DNA of 8,110 bases from GCA-003244245 sp035276605 (GTDB lineage Bacteria; Actinomycetota; Actinomycetes; Mycobacteriales; Pseudonocardiaceae), in contig DATELN010000076.1 in the NCBI GenBank assembly GCA_035276605.1, positions 1 through 8,110 on the forward strand. Direction: 5' to 3'. The translations under genes and the position numbers were made by a program. The notes beneath the pieces were generated by a model. That model was not told the origin of the DNA, did no database searches, and worked only from the letters and a program-made list of their open reading frames with translations. Shown piece by piece: positions 1 to 5,801 of the stretch. Numbering within the stretch: position 1 is the stretch's first letter; each line of letters starts with the position of its first letter.

Positions 1-1
1 G

Positions 2-70
2 ATGACCAGCGTGATGGCCGCGTTGATCCAGCCTGTTTCATCCGCACACCAGAGGGAGGGCATCCGATGA
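2..70 (+). CDS. Possible 3' end of an upstream gene (partial)
   Basis: The frame entering at base 2 stays open until the TGA at 68-70, which overlaps the ATG of the DUF5666 gene by an ATGA tetranucleotide. Such overlaps are common in actinobacterial operons. Only about 22 codons are visible and the peptide matches no family I recognise. A second frame has a TGA at 3-5, so the upstream gene could equally end there. Low confidence. Confidence 0.25.
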   Translation: MTSVMAALIQPVSSAHQREGIR

Positions 71-573
71 ACCAGACCCCACCACCTGACGAACCCACCA
101 CCCAGCTCACTGCGCCGCCACCCGAGCCATCCCGCGGTGCCTGGCTACGCAGGCTTCGCAGCAGGATGGCCCTGTTGCTGGCCGCCGGGGCAGTAGTGCT
201 GCTGCTGATCGGGGGCGCCGTCGGCTACCTGCTGGGCCATCAGGGCGCCACGGCATCCGCGGCCCGGGTGGGCCCGGCTGCTCAAGGATTCGGTCTTGGA
301 GGTTTCGGTCCCGGCGGGTTCCACGGGCATGGCCGGGGCGGTCGCGGCGCTGCCGGCACTATCGACTCGGTCAACGGGTCAACGATCACGCTGACCACCC
401 GCAACGGCCGCAAGGTGACCGTCATCGCTGCTCCCGACGTAGCCGTTACTGTGCGCAGTCAAGGCACGGTGGCGGACCTGAAGGCTGGCCAGACCATCGT
501 GGTGGCTGGCCGGGTCAGTAACGATGGCACGATCACCGCTAGCCGCATCAATGTCGGCTCCGCTCCACGGTGA
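67..573 (+). CDS. Membrane-anchored DUF5666 domain protein
   Basis: This is a 168-residue protein of unknown function. Residues 1-30 are a proline-rich, probably cytoplasmic tail. A single hydrophobic helix follows at about 34-57, then a Gly/His/Arg-rich linker at about 73-96. Residues about 97-165 form a small all-beta domain (GTIDSVNGSTITLTT..., KAGQTIVVAGRVSNDGTITA) typical of DUF5666, an OB-like fold found in mycobacterial cell-envelope proteins. The C-terminal domain should lie outside the membrane. The ATG has a strong ribosome site (GGGAGGG, 7 nt upstream). The ATG also overlaps a TGA at 68-70 in another frame (ATGA), so an upstream gene cut off by the window edge could be translationally coupled to it. 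A GC-rich hairpin follows the stop. The domain call is fairly sure; the role is not known. Confidence 0.85.
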   Translation: MNQTPPPDEPTTQLTAPPPEPSRGAWLRRLRSRMALLLAAGAVVLLLIGGAVGYLLGHQGATASAARVGPAAQGFGLGGFGPGGFHGHGRGGRGAAGTIDSVNGSTITLTTRNGRKVTVIAAPDVAVTVRSQGTVADLKAGQTIVVAGRVSNDGTITASRINVGSAPR

Positions 574-822
574 ACGGCGGCGCGCACCGCGGGGCCGGTA
601 CCTCGGCCCCGCGGCAGGCACCGGTAAAGATTTAATTAGTTAGGTATGGCAAACATGAAAAGACAGAGCTCGGCTAAAAGGGCAGGGCTCGACTGAAAAT
701 CGCAGCATTGCCGGTACACCCTGATGGTCCTTTTTCGACTTTGCTAGTGAGCCTAACGTGTGGTTGACCTTGCAAGGGCACGGAGTCCACACTGTGTCGA
801 ATAGATTAGGATTGGCTTAGTT
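574..822. other. AT-richer intergenic region before the orphan membrane gene
   Basis: Beyond the hairpin at 587-614 this stretch has no convincing gene. It is visibly AT-richer than its surroundings (for example AAAGATTTAATTAG near 626-639). It contains an imperfect direct repeat, AGCTCGGCTAAAA (667-679) and GGCTCGACTGAAA (686-698), offset 19 bp. TAGATT at 802-807 is a weak -10 candidate for the gene at 823, but no -35 at a good distance is visible. Confidence 0.4.
587..614 (+). terminator. GC-rich hairpin after the DUF5666 gene
   Basis: There is a perfect 10-bp inverted repeat, CCGCGGGGCC (587-596) and GGCCCCGCGG (605-614). The loop GGTACCTC can tighten to four bases through one G-C and one G-U pair. 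It begins 14 nt after the stop codon. There is no T-run, which is usual for mycobacterial intrinsic terminators. It would probably end the DUF5666 transcript. Confidence 0.6.
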
Positions 823-1245
823 ATGTTGCAGTCAACTGTCGCCCCTGGCCAAGCCGTAGGGAGCCGCGTGATTCCGCGGGCAGGGGGCATTGTGGGGTGC
901 TTGGCGGTGGCGGCCATTCACGTCATCGACCAAGGTGGCGTGCCTGGGTCGAAAGATCCTGGATACGTCCAAATTTTGTATTATCTTGTCGAAGTCGCCG
1001 GTGTTGTGGCTGCGGCACTGCTGCTGACGCACTATGCAAGACGGGGTTGGGTGCTGGCGCTGGGAGTGGCCGCCGGTCCGATCCTCGGCTATGTGCTATC
1101 CCGCGGGCCCGGGTTGCCCAACTACAGTGACGACATCGGTAATTGGGCTGAACCGCTCGGCGTCATTAGCCTCATTGTCGAGGGCATTTTACTAATCCTC
1201 GCGGCAGCGATCCTGTCAACGTCTCGGCGGAGTAGCCCACGCTGA
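823..1245 (+). CDS. Four-helix membrane protein of unknown function
   Basis: This is a 140-residue hydrophobic protein that I do not recognise. Likely membrane helices lie at about 18-36, 50-70, 76-93 and 111-131. The loop between helices 3 and 4 (RGPGLPNYSDDIGNWAEPLG) is polar, and the C-terminus ends in a basic Ser/Arg tail. No catalytic motif is seen. The ATG at 823 is preceded by AGGA at 808-811, 11 nt away, a modest ribosome site. Codon use is unusual for the window: AT-rich codons are frequent around residues 49-56, and a TTA leucine codon, rare in actinobacteria, sits at 1189-1191. The gene is flanked on both sides by AT-richer non-coding DNA, which hints at separate origin or low expression. 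That it is a real gene is likely; its function is open. Confidence 0.6.
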   Translation: MLQSTVAPGQAVGSRVIPRAGGIVGCLAVAAIHVIDQGGVPGSKDPGYVQILYYLVEVAGVVAAALLLTHYARRGWVLALGVAAGPILGYVLSRGPGLPNYSDDIGNWAEPLGVISLIVEGILLILAAAILSTSRRSSPR

Positions 1246-1669
1246 TCACGACAATGCGGACTACTATCGGCATCGGCCGGTAGCCGGCTCATCCTTGGGT
1301 CGCCTGCCTGGTCGACCCCGGCTGCTGCCTGCACGAAGCCTCGTCGCCGGCCGGCAGCCGCGCCAACGACCCGGCTCATGGTGTAAATGGTGCAATAGCT
1401 GTGCGCCACTCACGAGGCGCCCAAAAAGAGTTTAACTACACAAAGTCATCGAATAGTGACGTCGCCACCGCCGTGACTAGCGAGCTTGTCTCGATCAGGC
1501 TACAGTGACGGCGGACGATGTAAAGACGCTGGGATCGCGATCCGAAGTTCTTCAATCGAGCTATAGCTGTCAGTGGTATCGCGCGCCGCGAAGCCGGTGA
1601 GCGCCGGTTTTGCGGTATTTCGAGTGTCGTCCAATCGACATCTCGTGGACACCAGAGGATAACCATAAA
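1246..1669. other. Gene-free region with palindromes
   Basis: I find no supported gene in these 424 bases. The frames that stay open give peptides without recognisable motifs. A short inverted repeat (GGCCGG 1275-1280, CCGGCT 1284-1289) lies 30 nt after the membrane-protein stop and might act as a weak terminator. From about 1430 the composition is AT-richer. A cluster of palindromes lies at 1532-1568 and is listed separately. The segment probably carries the control region for the small ORFs and protease that follow. Confidence 0.4.
1532..1568. promoter_or_regulatory. Cluster of short palindromes
   Basis: A perfect 12-bp palindrome, GGATCGCGATCC (1532-1543), is followed directly by GAAG-TT-CTTC (1544-1553) and then by a perfect 10-bp palindrome, AGCTATAGCT (1559-1568). 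The TATAGC within the last could also serve as a poor -10 element. Three dyads in 37 bases, about 100 bp ahead of the next ORF, look like an operator region, but no known regulator motif is recognised. Confidence 0.3.
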
Positions 1670-1909
1670 TTGGACGCTATCATCCAAACACTGACGCTGG
1701 CTATCGTACTGCTTATCGTGGGATTGACCTGTATGGTCTTGGGGGTTACGGGTCTACTCTGGATGGCCGGACGGGCTTCTCGACGCCGAGATGACATGGC
1801 GGAGTCGTCCAGCTCAGGTGAATGTGTCCCGCAGGTCTTGGCACAATCTCGCCGCGGCAGTGACGGCACTGTGTATCGTGCTGGCCGCCATGTGGCCGGT
1901 CGTCCCTAG
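1670..1909 (+). CDS. Small single-helix membrane protein (hypothetical)
   Basis: A 79-residue reading starts at TTG 1670, with AGAGGA at about 1652-1657 as a possible ribosome site. One long hydrophobic helix spans residues about 5-33 (TLTLAIVLLIVGLTCMVLGV...), followed by a basic-acidic stretch GRASRRRDDMAES. The helix and stop-transfer pattern look like a genuine protein. The part after about residue 45 looks like arbitrary sequence. In-frame ATG 1610 is an alternative start. The ORF overlaps the next small ORF in another frame, and one of the two, or a frameshifted fusion, may be the true gene. No family is recognised. Confidence 0.4.
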   Translation: MDAIIQTLTLAIVLLIVGLTCMVLGVTGLLWMAGRASRRRDDMAESSSSGECVPQVLAQSRRGSDGTVYRAGRHVAGRP

Positions 1910-1985
1910 TGGGTCTTGTTGCGATCTGAAGTTCGACTGCTGGGTTTCTGCCGTTCACCTTGACCGGGCAGGGTCGCCGCCGTGA
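1818..1985 (+). CDS. Small secreted or membrane peptide coupled to the protease
   Basis: A 55-residue reading from GTG 1818 (alternative GTG 1824, or ATG 1791). It has a basic start (SRRSWHN) and a hydrophobic stretch at about 11-30. A short tail with three cysteines (34, 35, 41) follows, so the shape is that of a signal peptide or a single anchor. The segment before C34 is not a good lipobox. The TGA at 1983-1985 overlaps the GTG at 1982 that begins the protease signal segment (GTGA). This arrangement implies translational coupling and is the best argument that the frame is real. No family is recognised. Confidence 0.35.
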   Translation: MNVSRRSWHNLAAAVTALCIVLAAMWPVVPSGSCCDLKFDCWVSAVHLDRAGSPP

Positions 1986-3174
1986 CATCGCTGCCTGGCG
2001 GTTACCAACCCCCGGCGGCTTTCCAGCGCAGACGGTTTCCGCAGTGCCGGTGGACTGTCCTGCTGCTTGCCGCCCTTCTGGCGACGGTCGCGGTTGGCAC
2101 CAGCCGGGCTGCGCGGCAGATCGCTGCACCCTTGTCGCTCTCGTCACCCCGCCGGCTCCACCGGTGGCTCCACCGTGGCGGGGGCCGCGCTCGTCCGGCA
2201 CCTCAGGCGGCGTACTCGACCTCCCAGCGCTCGCCGCCAAGATTGATCCCGGACTGGTGGATGTCGACGTCCAGCTGAACGACCCTAACGCGCACGCCGC
2301 CGGTACCGGAATCGTGCTCGACTCATCCGGGATGGTGCTCACCAACAACCACGTGATCAGCAGTGCGACCAGCATCATCACCACCGACGTCGGGATCCAA
2401 CAGAGTTTCCCGGCGACCGTTGTGGGCTACGACCGTGCGCATGACATCGCTGTGCTCCAGCTGCACGGCGCCTCGGGCCTGCCGACCGCCGTGATCGGTA
2501 ACTCTGACACGGTTGCGGTCGGGGACCGCATTGCCGCAATCGGCAACGCCGGGGGCCGTGGCGGCACTCCCAGCATCGTGGCGGGCACGGTGTCGGTGCT
2601 CAATCAGGCGGCCGAAGTCAGCGACGACATCACCGGCAGCGTTGAGCACCTTGCCGGGTTGATCCAGGTCGCCGCCGATATCCAACCAGGCGATTCCGGC
2701 GGTCCGCTGGTCGACGCGGCCGGAGAGGTCATCGGCGTCGACACGGCCGGCATCACCGGATCTCGGGCGGCACCGAAGGGCAGGGGACTGGCTATCCCGA
2801 TCAACGATGCGATCGCGATCAGCAAGCAGATTCAGGCCGGTGTCGCCTCTGCCACTGTCCATATCGGAGCGACTGGCGTGCTCGGCATTCTGGTCCAGGA
2901 CGCCGCCGCGCCGGGTCGGCACGCCCGGCTGGCGCGCCGGCACAGGGGCGTAGCTGTCACGGGAACCGTGGCCGGCTCACCGGCTGAGCAAGCCGGGCTG
3001 GCGGCGGGGAATGTGATCGTCTTCCTGGACGGCGCAGCGGTTGACTCCACCGACGCGCTCATCACGGCGCTGAGCGCCCACCATCCGGGAGACTCGGTGT
3101 GCCTCGGGTGGGTGGATCGGTCCGGTCGGCAGCATTCCGCCACGGTGACGCTGGCGTCTGGCCCGCCGAACTAG
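1960..3174 (+). CDS. PepA-like S1C (HtrA/trypsin-type) serine protease with PDZ domain, probable frameshift near the N-terminus
   Basis: The catalytic part is a clear chymotrypsin-fold protease. The triad is His131 (LTNNHVIS), Asp162 (RAHDIAVLQL) and Ser246 (QPGDSGGP), counted from TTG 1960. A PDZ domain follows at about 300-400 (VTGTVAGSPAEQAGLAAGNVI, HHPGDSV). From memory the protein closely resembles mycobacterial PepA (Rv0125) from the VLTNNHVI segment to the C-terminal LASGPPN. These are secreted or envelope proteases. In this frame the first ~60 residues are not a signal peptide and look like shadow sequence. The hydrophobic signal segment is instead encoded from GTG 1982 in another frame. 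One extra base in the C-run near 2147-2150 would join the two into a secreted protein of about 397 residues. So as written this is either a broken gene or a sequencing error. The stop shares CTAG with the convergent transporter gene. Confidence 0.8.
   Translation: MTGQGRRRDIAAWRLPTPGGFPAQTVSAVPVDCPAACRPSGDGRGWHQPGCAADRCTLVALVTPPAPPVAPPWRGPRSSGTSGGVLDLPALAAKIDPGLVDVDVQLNDPNAHAAGTGIVLDSSGMVLTNNHVISSATSIITTDVGIQQSFPATVVGYDRAHDIAVLQLHGASGLPTAVIGNSDTVAVGDRIAAIGNAGGRGGTPSIVAGTVSVLNQAAEVSDDITGSVEHLAGLIQVAADIQPGDSGGPLVDAAGEVIGVDTAGITGSRAAPKGRGLAIPINDAIAISKQIQAGVASATVHIGATGVLGILVQDAAAPGRHARLARRHRGVAVTGTVAGSPAEQAGLAAGNVIVFLDGAAVDSTDALITALSAHHPGDSVCLGWVDRSGRQHSATVTLASGPPN
1982..2150 (+). pseudogene. Out-of-frame N-terminal signal/anchor segment of the protease
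   Basis: GTG 1982 opens a frame with a basic N-terminus (FQRRRFPQCR), a hydrophobic core (WTVLLLAALLATVAVG, residues about 24-39) and a small-residue region TSRAARQIAAP. This is what the PepA-like protease lacks in its own frame. After about residue 55 the frame turns into Arg-rich, low-quality sequence, while the neighbouring frame becomes Pro/Ala-rich (TPPAPPVAPP), a normal linker. The switch falls at about 2146-2153 (CACCCCGCCG). No canonical slippery heptamer is present, so I favour an indel over programmed frameshifting. Confidence 0.55.
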
Positions 3175-3998
3175 CCCGACAGCAGCGCGCTTGCCGCCAG
3201 CGCGAGTGCCACGCTGGTCGTTTGGCGCCCGGTAAGCCGCTCGTGCAGCACCAAGCGGGCGAGGATGACGACCACCACGGGGTAGAGCGAGACGACCACG
3301 GCGCTGACGCTGAGCGCCCCGTTCCGGGTCGCCAGCAGGAACAGGATGTTCGCCACCATGTCTGTCATTCCGCTGAGCCCGATCAGGCCCCAGCGCCTCC
3401 ATAACGCCTCGCCTGCGCTGTCGCGCGCCAGCACCAACGAGCCAAAGACCACCACGGACGCCACCTTGGCGGCAAGCAGCGGCCACAGCCCGGAGTCGGG
3501 TGAGGTCGCGTTGAGCGCGACAAAGAACAGGCCGAACCCGACGCCGGACCCGAGACCCAGCAGCAGACCGCGGGCCGCAGCCCGATCCTGAGAAGTCCCT
3601 ACGGTGGCTAATGCGATCGCCAGCAGGGCCAGCGCAATACCACCAACAGTCATCGGTCCGACGCTCTCCCCGGCCATCACGCCAACCACCAGTGGCAACC
3701 CCGCGCCGGTAAGCGCGGACAGCGGGGCGACCAGGCCCATCGGCCCATGGGCAAGCCCCCGGAAATACAGCACCAATCCGCAGGACCCCGCCAGGCCAGC
3801 TAGCGCGCCGACGCCCGCTGCGAGCGCCGACGGCCGGCCGGGTAGCAGCAACAACGCGGGCAGCAGCGCTGCGGCTCCGGCGAGCTGCGCGGCGGCGATG
3901 ACGGCCAGCGTGGCCGAGGTGCGCCGGGTGGCCAAGCCTCCTGCGAAGTCGGCAACGCCGAAGCTGATCGCAGCGGGCAGCGCGAACTGAACAGTCAT
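3171..3998 (-). CDS. EamA/DMT-family transporter
   Basis: This is a membrane protein of about 275 residues with roughly ten hydrophobic helices in two repeats, typical of EamA drug/metabolite transporters (family size about 280-300). Characteristic parts are the first-half end GLVAPLSALTGAGLPLVVG followed by a Gly-Glu, and the second-half ATRNGALSVSAVVVSLYPVVVV-ILARLVLHERL, with the conserved Tyr-Pro and the Glu after the penultimate helix. It probably exports a small metabolite or drug. I chose ATG 3998 because GGTGAG precedes it. ATG 4010, 12 nt upstream and in frame, is the alternative and could be leaderless. It is divergent from the XRE-cupin regulator, which is the likely controller. 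The stop overlaps the protease stop tail to tail. The substrate is unknown. Confidence 0.88.
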   Translation of the reverse strand: MTVQFALPAAISFGVADFAGGLATRRTSATLAVIAAAQLAGAAALLPALLLLPGRPSALAAGVGALAGLAGSCGLVLYFRGLAHGPMGLVAPLSALTGAGLPLVVGVMAGESVGPMTVGGIALALLAIALATVGTSQDRAAARGLLLGLGSGVGFGLFFVALNATSPDSGLWPLLAAKVASVVVFGSLVLARDSAGEALWRRWGLIGLSGMTDMVANILFLLATRNGALSVSAVVVSLYPVVVVILARLVLHERLTGRQTTSVALALAASALLSG

Positions 3999-4056
3999 CT
4001 CACCAGCCATCTACTTTGCTGAACCATTAGGACAGTGTGTTGTACTTTCGCTGGAA

Positions 4057-4073
4057 GTTCAATGAAATTGACC
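4057..4073. promoter_or_regulatory. Candidate operator between transporter and regulator
   Basis: The divergent intergenic segment contains GTTCAATGAAATTGACC. It is built on a perfect TCAAT (4059-4063) - GAA - ATTGA (4067-4071) dyad, with one more matching outer pair. Its right arm overlaps TTGACC (4068-4073), which could be a -35 for the regulator gene. A good -10 at standard spacing is not visible. It is the only clear dyad in the gap and therefore the best site for autoregulation. Confidence 0.4.
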
Positions 4074-4096
4074 GGAGATACGGCATACTGCACTGA

Positions 4097-4711
4097 ATGC
4101 AGGACCCTGAAGAGGTCGCCGTTGCGGTAGGCCGCAACGTTCGAGCGTTGCGGCAGCAGCGCCGCCTGACCATTGACGCGCTGGCGGCGGCCTCCGGAGT
4201 CAGCCGAGGCACCGTCATCCAGGTGGAGTCCGCCAGGGGCAACCCGGGCATTGCCACCCTGTGCAGTCTTGCCGCGGCCCTGCAGGTGGGCGTCGCCTCG
4301 CTGGTCAGCGCCGACTCGGCGCCGCGCGTCACCGTCCGCACCGCGGCTGACGCTGCTGCGCTGTGGACCAGCGCCGCGGGCAGCCGCGCCCTGTTCCGGA
4401 TCGGCACCGACCCGCCCGACGTGGTTGAACTGTGGGACTGGACGCTGCAGGCCGCCGACGCCTTCGACGGCGAGGCACATCCGCGGGGCACCCTCGAGGT
4501 GCTCTTCGTGCTCGACGGAGTGCTGACCCTCCAAGTCGGGGATGAGCGCCGGATACTGGGCGTCGACGACGCGGTCGTCTTCGAAGCGCACGCCCCGCAC
4601 CGCTACGCCAACGAATCCGCCGCGCCGGTGCGGTTTGTCATGGTCGTCTTGCAGTTCGGCGACACCGGCCTGGTCCCGCCCACCAGCATCGCCCCGGCTG
4701 ACCTCAACTGA
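4097..4711 (+). CDS. XRE-type transcriptional regulator with C-terminal cupin domain
   Basis: This 204-residue protein has an XRE helix-turn-helix at about 9-68. The pattern VRALRQQRRLTIDALAAASG-VSRGTVIQVESARGNPGIATL is classic for the family. A cupin barrel follows at about 112-187 (HPRGTLEVLFVLDGVLTLQVG; VFEAHAPHRYANE). Regulators of this build sense a small ligand or metal through the cupin and usually repress an adjacent transporter or enzyme genes. His128, Glu134 and His168 sit roughly where cupin ligands lie. The ATG at 4097 has no ribosome site close by, so a leaderless transcript is possible, common in mycobacteria. It is divergent from the EamA gene and starts a run of four plus-strand genes. 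Confidence 0.88.
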   Translation: MQDPEEVAVAVGRNVRALRQQRRLTIDALAAASGVSRGTVIQVESARGNPGIATLCSLAAALQVGVASLVSADSAPRVTVRTAADAAALWTSAAGSRALFRIGTDPPDVVELWDWTLQAADAFDGEAHPRGTLEVLFVLDGVLTLQVGDERRILGVDDAVVFEAHAPHRYANESAAPVRFVMVVLQFGDTGLVPPTSIAPADLN

Positions 4712-4734
4712 CCTTTATCGTCGATGGCATGCCG

Positions 4735-5298
4735 ATGAACGTCATCCACCGGCGGCTGTGCCGGTCGGAAACCTGGGCATGCCGAGTGCGGGAGCAGCTG
4801 TTGCCGTGGGCGCTGCACGGTATCGACCTAGGTAGCGACGTTCTGGAGATCGGCCCCGGTTATGGCGTGACCACACGGTTGCTAGCTGCCTCCGTGCCGC
4901 GGCTGACCGTGGTGGAGATCGATGCTGACCTCGCCGGGGCCCTAGACGCCGAGTTCGGCGACCGGGTGCGGGTGCTGAATGGTGATGGTGCTGACCTACC
5001 GCTGGCCGCGGGCTCATTCGACGCGGTCGTCTGTTTCACGATGCTGCATCACATGCCGTCGACCGGCGCGCAGGATCGGTTGTTCGCTCAGGTGGCGCGG
5101 GTGCTGCGGCCGGGCGGGGTGTTCGCCGGATCAGACAGCAGGTTGAACCTGCGTTTCCGGCTGCTGCATATCGCGGACACGATGGTGGTGGTGGACCCGG
5201 CGACGCTGCCGCGCCGGCTGCGCGCGGCTGGGCTGGTCGACCCTGACGTCGCGCAGGGCCCTAGGTCGATCCGGTTCCGGGCGTTTCGCGCATGTTGA
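4735..5298 (+). CDS. Class I SAM-dependent methyltransferase
   Basis: This Rossmann-fold methyltransferase has 187 residues from ATG 4735. Motif I is VLEIGPGYG (36-44), the acidic end of strand 2 is VVEID (59-63), an Asp-containing loop is NGDGADLP (82-89), motif IV is FDAVVCFTMLHH (95-106), and the post motif is VLRPGGVFAGSDS (123-135). It resembles a mycobacterial and streptomycete family of small methyltransferases beginning MNVIHRRLC, hence the start at 4735; ATG 4729, two codons earlier, is also in frame. It lies 23 nt after the regulator stop and its TGA overlaps the start of the acetyltransferase gene, so the two are co-translated. The methyl acceptor is unknown; the context suggests a small molecule. 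Confidence 0.88.
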   Translation: MNVIHRRLCRSETWACRVREQLLPWALHGIDLGSDVLEIGPGYGVTTRLLAASVPRLTVVEIDADLAGALDAEFGDRVRVLNGDGADLPLAAGSFDAVVCFTMLHHMPSTGAQDRLFAQVARVLRPGGVFAGSDSRLNLRFRLLHIADTMVVVDPATLPRRLRAAGLVDPDVAQGPRSIRFRAFRAC

Positions 5299-5780
5299 TC
5301 AGGGACGCAGTATTTGACGACTGGGCGGCGATCTGGCCGTTCCTGCGTCGCATCGTGGCTGCTGGTGAGACCTACTGTTACGACCGTGGCCTCACCGAGG
5401 ACCAGGCCCGCCGCATGTGGCTGCTCGAGCCGCCAGGCCGGACGTTCGTCGCTATCGATGCGCAGCACGCAGTGGTTGGCACTGCCAAGGTGCATCCCAA
5501 CCAAGGCGGGCCCGGCAGGCATGTCGCCACCGCGAGCTTCATGGTTGATCCCCAGCGCGCCGGACGAGGCGTCGGACGGGCCCTCGGCGAGCACGTCCTG
5601 GCGTGGGGGCACGGGCAAGGCTATCGAGCGATGCAGTTCAACGCCGTGGTCGAGACCAACACTCGCGCTGTCGCGTTATGGCAGTCGTTGGGCTTTCAGA
5701 TTCTGGCCACCGTGCCGGACGCCTTCCACCACCCCGTGCACGGCTACGTCGGGCTGCACATCATGCACCGCCACCTCTGA
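5292..5780 (+). CDS. GNAT-family N-acetyltransferase
   Basis: This is a complete 162-residue GNAT domain. Motif A is the strand ATASFMVDPQ followed by the acetyl-CoA pyrophosphate loop QRAGRGVGRAL (88-98, QxxGxG pattern). Motif B is NTRAVALWQSLGFQ (123-136). The C-terminal strand is GYVGLHIMHR. It transfers an acetyl group from acetyl-CoA to an amine; close relatives are often annotated as phosphinothricin-type or amino-acid acetyltransferases, but the substrate cannot be inferred. The ATG overlaps the methyltransferase stop by 7 nt (ATGTTGA), indicating translational coupling. The next gene follows after 21 nt in the same frame. Confidence 0.88.
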   Translation: MLIRDAVFDDWAAIWPFLRRIVAAGETYCYDRGLTEDQARRMWLLEPPGRTFVAIDAQHAVVGTAKVHPNQGGPGRHVATASFMVDPQRAGRGVGRALGEHVLAWGHGQGYRAMQFNAVVETNTRAVALWQSLGFQILATVPDAFHHPVHGYVGLHIMHRHL

Positions 5781-5801
5781 CTGCGTTCTAGGCTTGTTGA
5801 G

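Noticed and set aside
646..696. Short ORF for a 16-residue basic peptide
   Set aside because: No ribosome site and no recognisable leader-peptide features; expected by chance in the AT-richer gap.
1436..1687. Minus-strand 83-residue ORF in the gene-poor gap
   Set aside because: No motif and no ribosome site; its frame crosses the palindrome cluster and the start of the plus-strand small ORF.
2144..2153. Programmed -1 frameshift site in the protease gene
   Set aside because: No X-XXY-YYZ slippery heptamer and no clear downstream pseudoknot; a simple indel or sequence error explains the frame change better.
1746..2384. Long minus-strand ORF opposite the protease N-terminus
   Set aside because: Antisense shadow of a GC-rich gene; the peptide is Pro/Arg/Ser-rich without a fold pattern.
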